Shown: in pieces, positions 1-11,036 of the stretch
Numbering within the stretch: position 1 is the stretch's first letter
How the letters are laid out: each line of letters starts with the position of its first letter
NCBI GenBank assembly: GCA_963575645.1
Contig: OY754464.1
Span: 80,574,948-80,638,947, forward strand
Direction of reading: 5' to 3'
DNA from: Xanthostigma xanthostigma
Lineage: Eukaryota > Arthropoda > Insecta > Raphidioptera > Raphidiidae
Length of the DNA stretch: 64,000 nt
Position numbers and translations under genes: made by a program
Notes under the pieces: model-generated
Databases searched by the model: none
Seen by the model: only the letters and a program-made list of their open reading frames with translations
What the model was told of the DNA's origin: nothing

Positions 1-659
1 CTCCACGGCCTTGATAAAAAATCTACAAATTATAACAACCGAACGATTTAATTCGGACAGAGTAATATTTCGGGACGTGCACAAAGCACAGAAGTGGTAT
101 ACGCGAACCTAATATGATAAGTGAATAATATTTATAGCGATAGATGTTGGCAGGTGAATGCGGATTTATAGCTTTTATATAGAGATAAATGATAAGGGAT
201 GTAGGTATCTATTGTATGCATTATACAGGCCATAGTTTCAACTCACAACTGACTCACTCGCTCGCATGACTCAAATATATTATGTACAAGCGAGTTGCGA
301 CGAGTATATATTTTTTTAAATTTTTTATTGTCCGTTCTAAATGATATTATTTTATCCTTCTGTGCTTAATTCACTATTAGTGCATGACCACAGATGTGAA
401 ATCGCATTTTGTTTTTTTGGAAATATCTCGCTTCTTTTGCCTCAAATCGTATCTGCATTTATTATAAGAGTTGTAGAGTATAAAATTCTCTACAAATTTC
501 GTCTCAAACAATAGAGCGCGAAGAGTGTGGAGCGCTCAGCCATACATGCCAAAGTCAATCGCAAATCCCAGTTCATAGTATGGTTTTTTAACTTAATTAT
601 TCGTTAAATATTTGTTAATTAACTATTTAATACATTATATTTATAATTATATAATTTAT
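1..659. other. AT-rich DNA, no feature recognised
   Basis: Low-complexity AT-rich sequence with no open frame, tRNA or transposon terminus that I can recognise. It runs into the 3' region of a Helitron fragment at about 660. Confidence 0.5.
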
Positions 660-1135
660 AGGCATTTATTTATTGGCACTTCGTTTGCGGCCCGGCTTCT
701 GAACTAAATAGCTTTGACCAAATTCTACCAGATTTGCTTCTGAACTAATAGCTTTGAACGAATTCTAACAGATGTCGATACTTGGTACTAAAACAGTTTT
801 TTTGGTTTACTTCTGAAATAAGAGCTCTGGGTAAATTCTATCAGATGTCGTTCAGTTTTTCCCATAAAAATAAAATAAACGCTAAAAATAGTTTTAATTG
901 TAAAAATTGTAAATATAAAAATTATAATAAAGTTTTTATCTTATCAGATGTCGTTACATGTTACTAAAACAGCTTTTTTGAGAAAACACCGTAATTTTGT
1001 ACGAAATATTTAATAAAAACTATCCTATAGCGTAAGTTTGACCAAGCAGGACACATTTACTAAATTTCATTAAAATCGGTTCAGTGGTTCCGGAGATTAG
1101 CGCGAACGAACATCGTGACACGAGGAAGATTTTTT
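660..1135 (-). mobile_element. Helitron family B fragment
   Basis: Read on the minus strand, the 5' part near 1130-1020 has the GTGTCACGATGTTCGT block and the ATTTTAATGAAATTTAGT block seen again at about 43025-43160, 47930-48016 and 17060-17150. It then runs into imperfect repeats of a 40-bp unit containing CTATTAGTTCAGAAGCAAAT (690-950). Both outer ends are lost: there is no CTAG hairpin end. Likely a non-autonomous rolling-circle element; no Rep/helicase is present. Confidence 0.65.
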
Positions 1136-1474
1136 CACGAAAAAAACAACAAATCGTGTTTTATTAAACAAATGACGTCTGCACAGATATTGAAATTCCA
1201 TTTATAAACCAAAAGCAAAAACACTCTATAAATACAAACATCAATAAAACATCAGGTTTAAAATTTTCATGTGTACCTATATAATATGTATTTGGGGTGA
1301 GTTTCAAGGAAAAATGTACGCATATTTTCCTAATATTTTATTTAAACAGTGTATCATGAAATCATCCGTATATATCCATTTTTTTTCTCTTCCGTAGTTC
1401 CGCCCACGCGATCCTTTTTTCTCCCGATTATTCTCCGCGTACAAATCAGCTTTATATAGAGATAAATGATAAAG
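1136..1474. other. unclassified sequence
   Basis: AT-rich spacer. The short open frame here shows no family resemblance and is not called. Confidence 0.4.
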
Positions 1475-1559
1475 AATGCGCATACCAGCGGCTATCATTT
1501 CAGTTTATCCTGCCGATATGATAACTGGAACATTTTACGTACGATATAGTATATCTGTT

Positions 1560-1692
1560 CGAGCGTCTATGTCGGATTTGTGGTACCTACACGAGATCAA
1601 AGTCTACCACTCGCGATCCAACGCTGTAGACCAAGATCCCAGACCCGCCAGACCTACGTCATTTTCAGTACTACTAAGATTTTATCAGTAAA
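1560..1692 (+). repeat. short repeat flanking a Helitron, shared with 12 kb
   Basis: The block holding ATCCCAGACCCGCCAGACCT and ACTAAGATTTTATCAGTAAA recurs inverted at about 12705-12850. In both places it lies directly beside the 5' end of the tRNA-bearing Helitron. The two Helitron copies therefore share their outer flank and were probably duplicated as one larger unit rather than transposed separately. Confidence 0.65.
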
Positions 1693-2045
1693 TCTATACT
1701 AATATATAAAGCTGAAGAATTTGTTTGTTTGTTTGAACGCGCTAATCTCAGGAACTACTGGTTCAAATTGAAAAAAAAAATTTTTGTTGGATAGCCCATT
1801 CATCGAGGAAGGTTATAGGCTATATAAAATCAGGCTACGACAATTAGGAGCGGAGCATTAATGAAAAATGTTGCAAAATGTATCTCAAAAAATAAGCTTC
1901 TATTCAGGTGAAATGCACTAACTAAATATACTCATATTAGCGTTGTCAGAATACAATGCCGGCTAGCTCAATCGGCAGAGCACACGGCTGTCAATATCAG
2001 GGTCGTGGGTTCGAGCCCTAAGTTGGGCGAATACATTTTTTTTTA
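1693..2045 (+). mobile_element. Helitron family A copy with internal tRNA-like insert (3' end lost)
   Basis: Begins TCTATACTAATATATAAAGC and continues through the GAACGCGCTAATCTCAGGAA and TCGAGGAAGGTTATAGGCTA blocks that define this family. It then enters a 73-nt tRNA-like sequence at 1958-2030. No 3' hairpin plus CTAG end is found downstream, so the copy is truncated. The same order is present on the minus strand at 11972-12703. No coding capacity. Confidence 0.7.
1958..2030 (+). pseudogene. tRNA-Lys-like sequence inside a Helitron
   Basis: A box TAGCTCAATCGGCAGAGC and B box GGTTCGAGCCC are spaced as in a tRNA, and the outline matches metazoan tRNA-Lys(CTT) from memory. The anticodon loop reads CTGTCAA instead of CTCTTAA, and the acceptor stem is mismatched, so a working tRNA is unlikely. 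It could still be a pol III promoter. The sister sequence at 12345-12417 keeps CTCTTAA. Confidence 0.7.
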
Positions 2046-2627
2046 TTTTCTACATTGCTTTAAAAATAACAAACTGAAATTTCTTATTGGTAGTAAGCTT
2101 AGGTAATTTTATATAAGGTACTATTTAAATATGTTCTAAATTACAGACGTTAAAAGATAGGCTGTTAGTTTTAGAACAGTCTGTATATTACATGTAGGAC
2201 ATCAATAAATATACAGTCGCACAGGATCTGTGAAATATACAATCCTTTATAGTACTTTATAGGATGTGTTATTTTATTTTTTTTAAAATGCGGATTATAT
2301 TTATATATGTTTATGACATATGTTACATATACAATCCAACCACATTTTTAAAAATGTTTAAGCACCAGCAAGATAGCAATCTGTTACTACATATTTTTTA
2401 GCATATAGAGCTATTTGTCTTTCAAAATTTTGAACTCAAAAATTAAATTACCAAAAAATGATTTTCAATAAATAATAAATTACCATTTCTGGATTTCTTC
2501 AAAACAAATAAACAGCGGCATATCGCTATATGAAAAAATCACTAGTCGAAAAAATGGCATTTTTGTCAATTGGGAACTTCCTAATTGAACCATTTCAACT
2601 TCAAAAATATTGACTTTTAACTTATTA
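2046..2627. other. unclassified AT-rich sequence
   Basis: No gene or terminus recognised. The last 55 bases resemble the subterminal part of the Helitron end at 63840-63890 (CATTTCAACTTCAAAAATAT). Confidence 0.35.
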
Positions 2628-2967
2628 TCTATACTAATATATAAAGCTAAAGAGTTTGTTTGTTTGGTTGGTTGGACGCGCTAATCTCAGGAACTACTGT
2701 TTAGAATTGATTTTTTTTGTTGGATTGCTCATTTATCGAGGAAGGCTATAGGCTATATAATATCACGCTACGACCAATTGGAACGGAGCATCAATGAAAA
2801 ATGTTGCAAAATGTAACTAAAAATTTGTTCGTTCGACAAAAACTTTTGAACGGTAACTCCAATCATCATGAAATTTGGACACAAAATTCATCTCGGTAAA
2901 CTTAGATGAATGTGTCCTCCCCCCATTCGTTCTTCTACACCCGGCTGAAACCGAGCGTGACCGCTAG
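2628..2967 (+). mobile_element. Helitron family A, complete short copy
   Basis: Starts TCTATACTAATATATAAAGC after an A at 2627 and ends GACCGCTAG followed by T at 2968. This is the A|TC...CTRR|T insertion pattern of Helitrons, without target duplication. A short hairpin (CACCCGGCTGAAACCGAGCG) precedes the end. At 340 bp it is non-autonomous. Confidence 0.85.
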
Positions 2968-3560
2968 TGTTATATAAAAATAACTAGTGTGACCTCTGCG
3001 AATTATTCGCACTAAATAAGTATAATAATTATCACTTCACAAAATTGTTTTTTAAATATGATTGCAGGTATTCAATTCGTTTCTAATTTTGCACACTGCT
3101 GTTGTATTACAATATGAAGCTCAGATGACAGATTAAAGAAATATTTTACTAAAATTGTCATATAGAGGCGCAAGTAGCAACAGCGTTGAGCTAAGCCGTC
3201 AGATGGCATCATGCAGCATTGCTGTGACGTTGTTCAGAGTTGCTCGCTGTTTCAAAATTAAAGCCGTCAGATGACAGTATGCAATATTGTGTCTGGTGTA
3301 TTACAATATGAAGGTCAGATGACAGATCGAAGTGTTGACGTTGTTTCAAAATTAAAGCCGTCAGATGGCAGACGTTGTTCAGCGTTGCTGTGTTTTAATT
3401 AATTTACAAAAACAAAAGCAATAATAAATTTTTTAGTTGTCGATGTCAGTAGAGCAAGCAATTATCTGTAAAATGATATATAATTTATGTGGCGAAATTG
3501 TGTGGTTTTTTTCTAAAAAGGGAGGCAAACATCTTTAACCTTAGCGTATTAATATATATG
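2968..3560. repeat. interspersed repeat family F
   Basis: Between 3115 and 3390 the motif CCGTCAGATGRCAG recurs at least four times. The segment 3390-3560 (with GCTGTGTTTTAATTAATTTA and AAAGGGAGGCAAACATCTTT) is repeated in inverse at 15170-15350. Its class is not known to me. Confidence 0.5.
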
Positions 3561-3896
3561 ATAATTGTGTATATCCAGTGAATATTTTGCACATCGAGTT
3601 ATCGTACTCTAACCGAAATATACTGTAAAGAAATGAAATAAGAATAAACATTTTTTCAAGTTCATTAAAAAGTCTATGAATAAAAAAATCGAGATACCAA
3701 TCTCAAAGTTCAACATCAAGTTCTCGTCACGCTTTTCAATTTTCGCAAATCTGTTTCCAAATTTGTAGATTCCAGAAACTCGGAGACAACTTCGACATTA
3801 AGATAGAAAAGTTATCTGCATTCAGAAAGTTGACATTTCTTTATAACATATGTCGCAGAAACATAACTGCAGAATACTTTAAGTGTGAGTTGTGTG
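3561..3896. other. unclassified AT-rich sequence
   Basis: No coding or repeat structure recognised. Confidence 0.35.
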
Positions 3897-4443
3897 TAGA
3901 GACGGAATAAACGGGTCTTTTTAGTGATCTGCATCTTTGCATCTGGATCCCGTATGTGAGCCGGCTCCCTGAACCGGTTCAAAAAGAGCCGAGTTCTGAA
4001 TATGTTATTCGAGTCAACTGAGCTACTGAGTTAGTTGAGTCAAGTCAATCATATCACGTAATATTATGCCAGTGACTGACTCACCTATTATAAGGCGGGG
4101 TTTTACAGATTGCTACTTGCTATGTTACAGAAAGCATATTATTACAATATGCAATACAATACCTTAAATAGTTGTGACTCAAGTAAAACACTGTAATAAC
4201 TGTACCGCCTGTGCGTAGTGTGTACACTGTATAGTATTGTTGATTGCATAATGTATACCTGTATAGAATGCATAGTCAAACATGTGCTGCATGAGTCATT
4301 TGAGCTGACAGATACTTATTGATTCTGTGTGTTAAGTGCGGATCCGTTGATCCGTCGGCTCATAAAAAAGTGAGTCGGCTCTCACGGATCTTCTATCGGA
4401 GCCGGCTCTTTGAACCGGTTCAGATTTGAGTTACCCAACCCTA
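3897..4443. mobile_element. hAT-like non-autonomous element with 8-bp TSD
   Basis: An exact 8-bp duplication, GTTGTGTG, lies at 3889-3896 and 4444-4451. The termini are TAGAGACGGAATAAAC and, inverted, TAGGGTTGGGTAACTC, only a partial match. Subterminally both sides carry GAACCGGTTC next to GAGCCGGCTC. An 8-bp TSD and short imperfect TIRs suggest hAT, but the weak TIR match leaves doubt. No transposase remains. Confidence 0.55.
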
Positions 4444-4570
4444 GTTGTGTGTCATTTTGAAACTTTTAAAGTAAACGTTTCGCGTCGGAAGAATTAAATA
4501 AGAACTTGAATGAGTGCACTAACTTATAATTGAACATGAACATACATAAAAACTACGTACGAAATAAGAA

Positions 4571-4880
4571 CCTTTGTTATTTGTTTAATGCCCATATTCA
4601 CCGAACACTATTAAAGATAGAAGTTACCTACTATTCTTGATACATTCGTTAGTATTTACTTTCAATTCACCAAGCAAATTATCAGGTAGAAAAGTTAGTT
4701 AAAAAATAAATTTACACTGCACTATACTCCTTGTTCTTTTTGTTGAGTATTTTGACGTTTACCCAAAAATCCGACCGAAATTAAAGTTAATTATACACAA
4801 TTTAACACTATTAATAAATTTTACAAGGTTTAAGAGAACAAAATCGCATATTCAAAAGACACGAGAACGAAAACTGACAG
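4571..4880 (-). repeat. repeat family D fragment
   Basis: Contains CATATTCACCGAACACTATT, then AAGATAGAAGTTAC, CACCAAGCAAATTATCAGG and ACTGCACTATACTCCTTG. These blocks recur in the same order at 13162-13400 and inverted at 59400-59650, where the family is longest. Only one end is kept here. Confidence 0.65.
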
Positions 4881-5689
4881 CTGTTCACTCTTAACAGAAT
4901 TAGCCTAGGCTCTAGGAGATGCACAGGATTTCTTTATTATTTAAACCGCACTGGTACACAAAAGTCTACTATCGGGTTTAAAGAACAAACTGTGACAGAA
5001 CCAATCATTTAATTATTTTGACCTAATTGAATGTCAAATTACTTTTCTTATGTAACAATGCCAATTATCAAACGTAGAACTGTATTTATTCAACTCATGC
5101 GCGCTATTCATGTTTTATCATGCCTAAAAACCGAACCCTAAATAGCCATTTACCGACTGGTGACAATTACTTGTCATAACTCAATGAAGATTCCTACTAG
5201 CTCGGCCATTGTGGAGTAATGAAAATAAACGTAGGTAACTATTTTCTGAGTCGTAACGAAATAGTAGGTAACAACAACTCCGTTGTTACCCATTGAGGCT
5301 AAAATTGAGAGGCCGAATGTTTTCGACATGGAGTTTATTCATAACCGGCTAACCTCAAACCAAAACATTGAATCGTCCTGTTTGGTGCTGTTAGTATTGA
5401 CAGTTTTTTTTTATAAAGAAATAAATAGATATTTACATCTCATTAATAACAATAAATAAAACATGAATAACGCGCAATTGTTGAGTAAAATTATGGGCGT
5501 AACTTGTATGCTAAGTCATGACCTGTCAGCGCGATGAATGACTTAGACTACTAGTTACTGTTACGCCAATAACTATTCTTTCTCTCTTTATGTTATATGT
5601 TTTAAATAATTTTGTGTAGGATATGTCTTTTTCTTCTATACTATATTATAAAGAAGTCAAGTTTGGATGTTATTCAATCTTTGATTAAC
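4881..5689. other. unclassified sequence
   Basis: No gene found. Short direct repeats of GTAGGTAACAA type occur near 5230-5280. Confidence 0.35.
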
Positions 5690-6402
5690 GTCTGATTAGA
5701 ACTCTTCAATAAATAAAATTATCGACCAATTTTTCAGACAAATATATTAACAAAAAAAAATATAATTAATACATTGACGTTTTTGATTCGGATCTCCTTC
5801 AGAACTGATCTAAAAATATAAAAAGCAATTAATATTTAGTTTCTATTTGTTATTATTTTTTCAATATTTCAATATTAAAAAAATCTTACACGAATTTCAT
5901 TAAAAATAAATTGAAACTAAATATTAATTACTTTTTATATTTTTAGATCAGTTCTGAAGAAGTCCAAATCCGGATCGAAACGTCAATGTATTAATTATAT
6001 TTTTTTAAAGTGAAACTTTTATTCTATCGCCCCGAATTTTTCTGGTCGTCTGTTGCATGTCGCATTACAGGCGGCCGCGGAGTAGGGGTAAAGTGAAAGG
6101 CGTTCGGAGTAGGCGCTCGGTAGAGCAGCCAAGGCCAATATGGCGGCGCCCATGGTTAGCATCAGCTGACCGTGTAGTATGTATAACACATAGTCAGTCT
6201 GTCATGCGGGCAAGTGCTGTACAGTGTTTACATGTTTTTATTCGTGTATTCATGTGAATATTGTTGTTTATAATTAATCGTGATGGATAAGCTTAGTGTC
6301 TACAATCCAACGCCTACAATCCAATAAAAGTTTCACTTGCGTCGTGGTTTCTTAATTTGTCAATATATTTGTCTGAAAAATTGGTCGATAATTTTATTTA
6401 TT
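5690..6402. mobile_element. family B element (inverted termini, foldback inside)
   Basis: Inverted ends built from ATAAATAAAATTATCGACCA and TTTTTCAGACAAATATATT lie at about 5710-5756 and 6355-6402. Just inside the left end is a foldback (5757-6003). A further inverted pair, AGTGAAACTTTTATT, brackets a GC-richer core at 6009-6340. The same ends bound the 5.9-kb composite at 29927-35832 and appear at 51165-51203. Superfamily unknown. Confidence 0.65.
5757..6003. repeat. foldback palindrome FB1
   Basis: Two arms of about 110 bp around a centre near 5880. The arms contain ATTAATACATTGACGTTT, GATCTAAAAATATAAAAAGC and AATTAATATTTAGTTTC. Related foldbacks with the core CGTTTCGATCCGG lie at 35560-35775 and 50279-50575. 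Confidence 0.8.
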
Positions 6403-6412
6403 AAAAAATATA

Positions 6413-6600
6413 TTTATTACTAGTTGTTACCCGCGTCACCGTACGCGTTAACATAAATATTTTATTTTTTATTATATTATGTCTTTCAATATTTTTGAAG
6501 TTGGAATGGTCCTGTCGCCCAATTGGCTGGAATTTTTCTTTTAAAAAACGAACACTGAATAGGTGGCTTCGAGTAGAAGCGGAGGTTGCATTCGTTTGTT
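6413..6600 (-). mobile_element. Helitron family C 3' fragment
   Basis: On the minus strand it ends GTGACGCGGGTAACAACTAG followed by T, matching the plus-strand end GTGACGCGGGTAATTGCTAG at 63932-63952. Upstream both share GGGACAGG/GGGCGACGGGACCATTCCAA-type sequence and CTTCAAAAATATTG. The 5' end is not found. Confidence 0.6.
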
Positions 6601-7553
6601 TGTGACAGAGAAGAATAAAACAAGTGAATGACAAGTGAAATAACGTCACGTCTACTGAAACAATAGAATAAGTAATTAGTTAATTAATTATTGTCTTCTT
6701 GCAGAAGTCACGCTGTGTCACAGGTTTGAACCGCGTGCAGAGAATTCTATGCCAAGTGTCGAACTAGCGACCATCGCGCTAATAATATACGCTGTATAAT
6801 TCACGAAAATGTGCGAATTAATAAGGTGTTGCGGTCGATTTCTATGGCACTAGATCGAAAGTGGTAGATTATTGCTAAGTTTCTGGCACGACTGTCAACG
6901 TTAAAACTGTTTTATTCATTGTTTGAAACGATAGGCTGTGTGCACGAAGCCTATTAGCGCCGCTAGTGGGTAATAGAGAATTATTCAACTAACTTTTTAT
7001 GGAAATCGAGACGTGTTTCTATGGTGATAAGTCAAAAACTTTAGTTGGCCATGATGTGTCAAAAAAAAATGTAATAAGGAAAACTGATGTTAATTTGTTT
7101 ACACTGACAGCGGAATGTCAAATTAGGGCGCCAATGGTCTTTATTTTACTTAAATCGCCATCAGCGCAACAGCCTGGAACACATAAAGCATTTCCAGATC
7201 GCTTAGTTTTCCTATGTTTTCTTTGTAATTAAAAAACTTTATAAAATTATAACTATTTTCACTTTTAATAAACATTGCTCACTGACGTACGGAAAATTGG
7301 AGTTCGAAGTTTCCCCTAGTGCTCACCACAAACGCTCGCATCGAAAAATTTGTAACTCCGCCTCCGTGCACATAGTCCATAGGAAACATGCGAAAATTTT
7401 CTGTTGATTTGTTTAACCACACTTCTTTGACAACTTTGTTAATCTATTTATTTCATTCATAATTGCTTTTTAACACAGCTTTATTCCGAAGAAACTCTAC
7501 GTTAGTCTCTCTCTCTCTCTCTGTAGAATGGAGCGGGTGTTTGTATGTGTCAT
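6601..7553. other. unclassified sequence with a CT microsatellite
   Basis: No gene recognised. A (TC)n run sits at about 7506-7521. The open frames here lack codon or domain support. Confidence 0.35.
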
Positions 7554-8160
7554 GGCCATATTCACTGAACGTAAGTAGTTATTTATTTGTTCTTGAGGTA
7601 ACTATTTCCCCGAATAAATAGCGATGATTTAATTCACCAACAATAATAACGTTTACTGTAGGTATAAACCTATTCTGTCTTACTTCGAGGGTATAAATAT
7701 TTATTCGCCTGACATATAAATAATGGCCGCCACGTAGATCATAATATCTAACCTATAAACGCGGAGTATTATATCTACAGTTTGCTCTTATGAATTTATT
7801 TATGTGTTGTTTATTAGCCTTTTGTGAAGTGTATAAGTGTGTAATCTTCCTTTTTTTATTTCGAAAGAAAATTGCTTATGGCCATATTCACCGACTGTAA
7901 GTATTCGGTTCATTTGTTCTCCAGGTAACTATTCCTCCGAATAAATCAATTCAACAACCATAATTATGTTTACTGCAGCTATAAATCTATTCTGTCTTAC
8001 TTCCAGGGTATAGATATTTATTCGCCTGATAAAATAATAGTAGCCGCCACAAATATCATACTACCTAATCTATAAACGTCGAATATTATATCTACAGTTT
8101 GCTCTTTAGAAATTATTTATGTGTTGTTCATTAACCTTTTGTAAAGTGTATAGTTGTAAG
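7554..8160 (+). repeat. two family D fragments in direct tandem
   Basis: Two copies, at about 7554-7850 and 7881-8160, each start GGCCATATTCACCGA(A/C) and include CTATTCTGTCTTACTTC, TATTTATTCGCCTGA and TTATGTGTTGTT. They are about 325 bp apart and clearly diverged, so this is an old duplication or two insertions. Confidence 0.7.
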
Positions 8161-8183
8161 AAACAGTCGAATATAATAATGAC

Positions 8184-8426
8184 ATGCACAATTATAATAC
8201 CAGATTTGGTTCAGATATTAGACTACCTAAATGTAACTTAGAAGTATATAAACAAGGACCGCAATATATGGGTCAGAAATGATTTAACAATTTACATATT
8301 TGCTTCAGAGATTTAAATTGGTCTAAATTTAAAAATTATATTTCTGCTATATTAAAAGAAAAGTGTTTTTATCAGGTTGCATCTTTTTTTGATAGCCCTA
8401 CATGTATTTGTACATCTGTTATATAG
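8184..8426 (+). pseudogene. LINE reverse transcriptase C-terminal remnant
   Basis: The frame starting at 8184 reads HNYNTRFGSDIRLPKCN, followed later by YMGQK, an in-frame TGA, FNNLHICFRDL, and a tail rich in F/K/L ending at TAG 8424-8426. The YNTR...LP...Y.G...FN.L pattern is typical of the RT C-terminus in CR1/Jockey-type non-LTR retrotransposons. Only about 80 codons remain, with one stop inside, so it is a dead 5'-truncated copy. Its own 3' UTR follows. Confidence 0.75.
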
Positions 8427-8556
8427 TTTGTGTATCCACTAATTAGAATAATTGTTGATTATGTTTTGTATTTATCTTTTACCCATGTATTTGTTGACGC
8501 TATTACACAGACTTGTCTGTCGAAAATAAAGATGTATATCTATCTATCTATCTATC
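8427..8556 (+). mobile_element. LINE 3' UTR with TATC-repeat tail
   Basis: Non-coding sequence after the RT stop leads to AATAAAGATGTATATC and then a (TATC)n run at about 8531-8556. A simple-repeat tail instead of poly(A) is common in CR1-type LINEs. With 8165-8426 it makes a 5'-truncated insertion. Confidence 0.65.
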
Positions 8557-8597
8557 CTTGAGCATTGTGCGGAATGGTTCCAATTAGAAGCCATATG

Positions 8598-9035
8598 GAA
8601 GCCATTTTGTACGTGGAAAACGCCGTAAAAAGCGCGCGGGATTCAAAAATATTAATGGAAAAACAATAAAACTCGCAGTAAACAGTTATATTTCGCTCCA
8701 AAACCTATTTTTATATTGAAACGTTTCAAAAATTATAAAACTGAGCATAAATGTAATATAAAAGCTTAGAACATTTTACATTGTCAGATTGGCATCAATG
8801 CTTGTCGACCTTGATGCCAAATTGACAATGTAAAATGTTCTAAGCTTTTACATTATATTTATGCTCAATTTTGTAATTTTTGAAACGTTTCAGTATAAAA
8901 ATAGGTTTTGGAGCGAAATATCACTGTTTACTGTGAGTTTTGTTGTTTTTCTCAATAAAATCATATTATAAAATAATTAATATTTTTGAATCTCGCGCGC
9001 TTTTTACGGCGTTTTCCACGTACAAAATGGCTTCT
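8598..9035. repeat. 440-bp palindrome
   Basis: Arms of about 200 bp: GAAGCCATTTTGTACGTGG at 8598 pairs with its complement at 9016-9035. ACATTTTACATTGTC pairs with GACAATGTAAAATGT near the centre (GGCATCAATGCTTGTCGACC). The right arm has a small extra insert near 8955. Probably a long-TIR MITE; no target duplication was identified. Confidence 0.85.
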
Positions 9036-9379
9036 AAAAGGTACAGGAGGCGCTAGTGTATCCGCAATCTATTAAATATATATATCTATGATTCTGACTG
9101 ATATTTTGCTTGCTTAATAGAACAATCTAGTCGAAGTATTCCTGTACGGCTGTAACCACAAATTAAAACTTATTTTTATCTGAAGTTGAAAAATAGTTTT
9201 ACGATCGATTGCCAATGTTTATTCAATCAGAGTAACCTAAAATCAACATCGTACCTAGCAGTTTGAATGTTCATACTTCGAATAATTTAAATAACTATGT
9301 TATAGGTTGATAATATTACATACAAGTTACATACTATATTATTGGATAACATCATAGCACGTAAAGACCTCGCAATAGG
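9036..9379. other. unclassified AT-rich sequence
   Basis: No feature recognised. Confidence 0.35.
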
Positions 9380-9660
9380 GGAGAACGGGGAACGTTGGTC
9401 ACTTCAGCAAGGCGTTCAATAGAATGATCATATTGTAGCCAATAAAGGTGTACTTTACTTTTCTTCATACCTCGATCGAAAGTACATACTTTCGCCATCA
9501 ATTGTAAAGTAGAAAATCTAACATTTACGCATTGTTGGGATTAACGCACTGATGCGGGAAGTTCGTACGTTCGGGCGGCAATAAAGAAAAAATCACCTAT
9601 CAACGTTTAAATGTCGTTTCCATAGCAACCCTATTACATTTTAGCTAAAATTCGTAAAGT
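9380..9660 (+). repeat. repeat family E copy
   Basis: Carries CATACCTCGATCGAAAGTAC, ATTTACGCATTGTTGGGATT, GATGCGGGAAGTTCGTACGT and TTTCCATAGCAACCCTATTA. The same order is found at 18715-18915 and inverted at 15450-15605. Class unknown. Confidence 0.65.
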
Positions 9661-10032
9661 CCTCGCTCGGTGGAAGAAATTCTTACCAGGCTTTCTATTA
9701 GTACTCAAAAAGATTAAAAAAAATATTATCTGCCAATTTTGTCACTGCTAGATCACAATCTGCTAATTTATTGCACTTGTCATTTATGCTTAATCTGAAC
9801 ACTATATTAAACTTTCCGCGAACGTGACGCGTTTTTGCAAAGTCGTTTTTGGCAGAAAACTGTACCTCGGGATTCTCTACAAGAAGACGAACCGTTTGAG
9901 CTCGATTTCACTCACCGAGCTTTTTTTAAATTTATTTATTTTGTATATATTTATTATACTAACCATTTCTGCAAATAAGAGATCCCCCCAGATTCCTTTC
10001 AGTCATTTAATAGAGGAATTTTGAATGTTGCC
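9661..10032. other. unclassified sequence
   Basis: No gene recognised; AT-rich. Confidence 0.35.
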
Positions 10033-10265
10033 GTTTTTTTTTTTGACGTGATAACGTCTTATAAATTGATGAAACACTGCAGCTGCACGCACGAAAAAGT
10101 GTAACGTTCCTAACGTTCCGCCTGACCCTGATGTGCGTGCAAGCGAGAGCGCAGTATGCTTCGGCCCAAGTTTGACAGCTACTAAAATTTAGGTTATGTA
10201 TTACGGAATACGTTATCAAGTAAAACTATCGTCCGTAAACCGACTTTACAGACAACCAATTTTTT
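10033..10265 (-). mobile_element. MITE family A, short form
   Basis: Begins GACGTGATAACGTCTTATAA behind a T run and ends CGACTTTACAGACAACCAAT before a T run. The two ends share the inverted core ACGTGATAACGT. The interior holds AAAAAGTGTAACGTTCC and GCGTGCAAGCGAGAGCGC. Eight copies lie in this window. Short copies are about 200-260 bp, long ones about 580-680 bp. Superfamily not determined. Confidence 0.8.
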
Positions 10266-10464
10266 AAGTAAATCAGCGTCGTATCGCAACGCGCTAGACC
10301 CCTACTTCACTAAGCGGATTTCTAGAGTCAGACTACACTAAAAGAGAGCGTTTCTGCCACCAAGTGCTCCTTGACCATTTCTGTCACTGTCCTCTAACTA
10401 CATATTAAAACTTATAGATTAAAAATCAATTACCCAAGTGTGTAGGCTTTCACGGCCGGTGTTG
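10266..10464. other. unclassified sequence
   Basis: No feature recognised between MITE A and the foldback. Confidence 0.3.
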
Positions 10465-10600
10465 ATCCAAATCTTCTTGGTTTCCGGGCTTGTATGCCGT
10501 GGTCCATTGGTATTTCTACCTGGCAGTTGTAGACGAAACGTCAGGTAGAAATACTGATGGACCACGGTAAACAAACCCGGAAACCAAGAAGATTTGGTTT
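10465..10600. repeat. 136-bp foldback
   Basis: GATCCAAATCTTCTTGGTTT pairs with AAACCAAGAAGATTTGGTT, and GTGGTCCATTGGTATTTCTA pairs with TAGAAATACTGATGGACCAC. The loop contains GACGAAACGT. A hairpin MITE distinct from the FB family. Confidence 0.8.
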
Positions 10601-11036
10601 AAAAATCAATTTTTAGTTAGGTAAATATATATAACCTTTTAAGTAGATATTAAGGAAAAATAGATTTGTTAAAAAAAATGTCATACTCTAGTGTTTCAGC
10701 AGCTTTGGTGTCGGTAATTGCACACCGATCTCCAGTACCCCGCTTTCCTCTAGTAGCTAAAGTGTAGCCGACACGGCAGACACAGTTGTGGGTGCACGAG
10801 TATGGAGCGAGACTGCGCCCCTGGGGCCACTCTGTCTACCGTGTTGTATCGCGAAGCTAGCCAGAAGCGCGCTATCATATGGGGCGGTAAGACATGTCTT
10901 GTTGTAAGTGGCTTGGCCCCGTTTTTACAATAATTCACACGTACAATGTCAACGTATAGCTAAGATGGTGTCTCAGGTTGAAGATGAAGCGGCGGTTGCA
11001 CTCTCTTGAATCATATAACTCAAATTTTAACAGTAT
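10601..11036. other. unclassified, locally GC-rich sequence
   Basis: 10690-10930 is GC-richer than its surroundings and contains a homologous-looking pair CCGACACGGCAGACA / CTGTCTACCGTGTTG, a loose inverted repeat. No open frame is convincing. Confidence 0.35.

Noticed and set aside
1958-2030. Functional tRNA gene
   Set aside because: Acceptor stem mismatches and an altered anticodon loop; embedded in a Helitron copy. Kept as a tRNA-like pseudogene.
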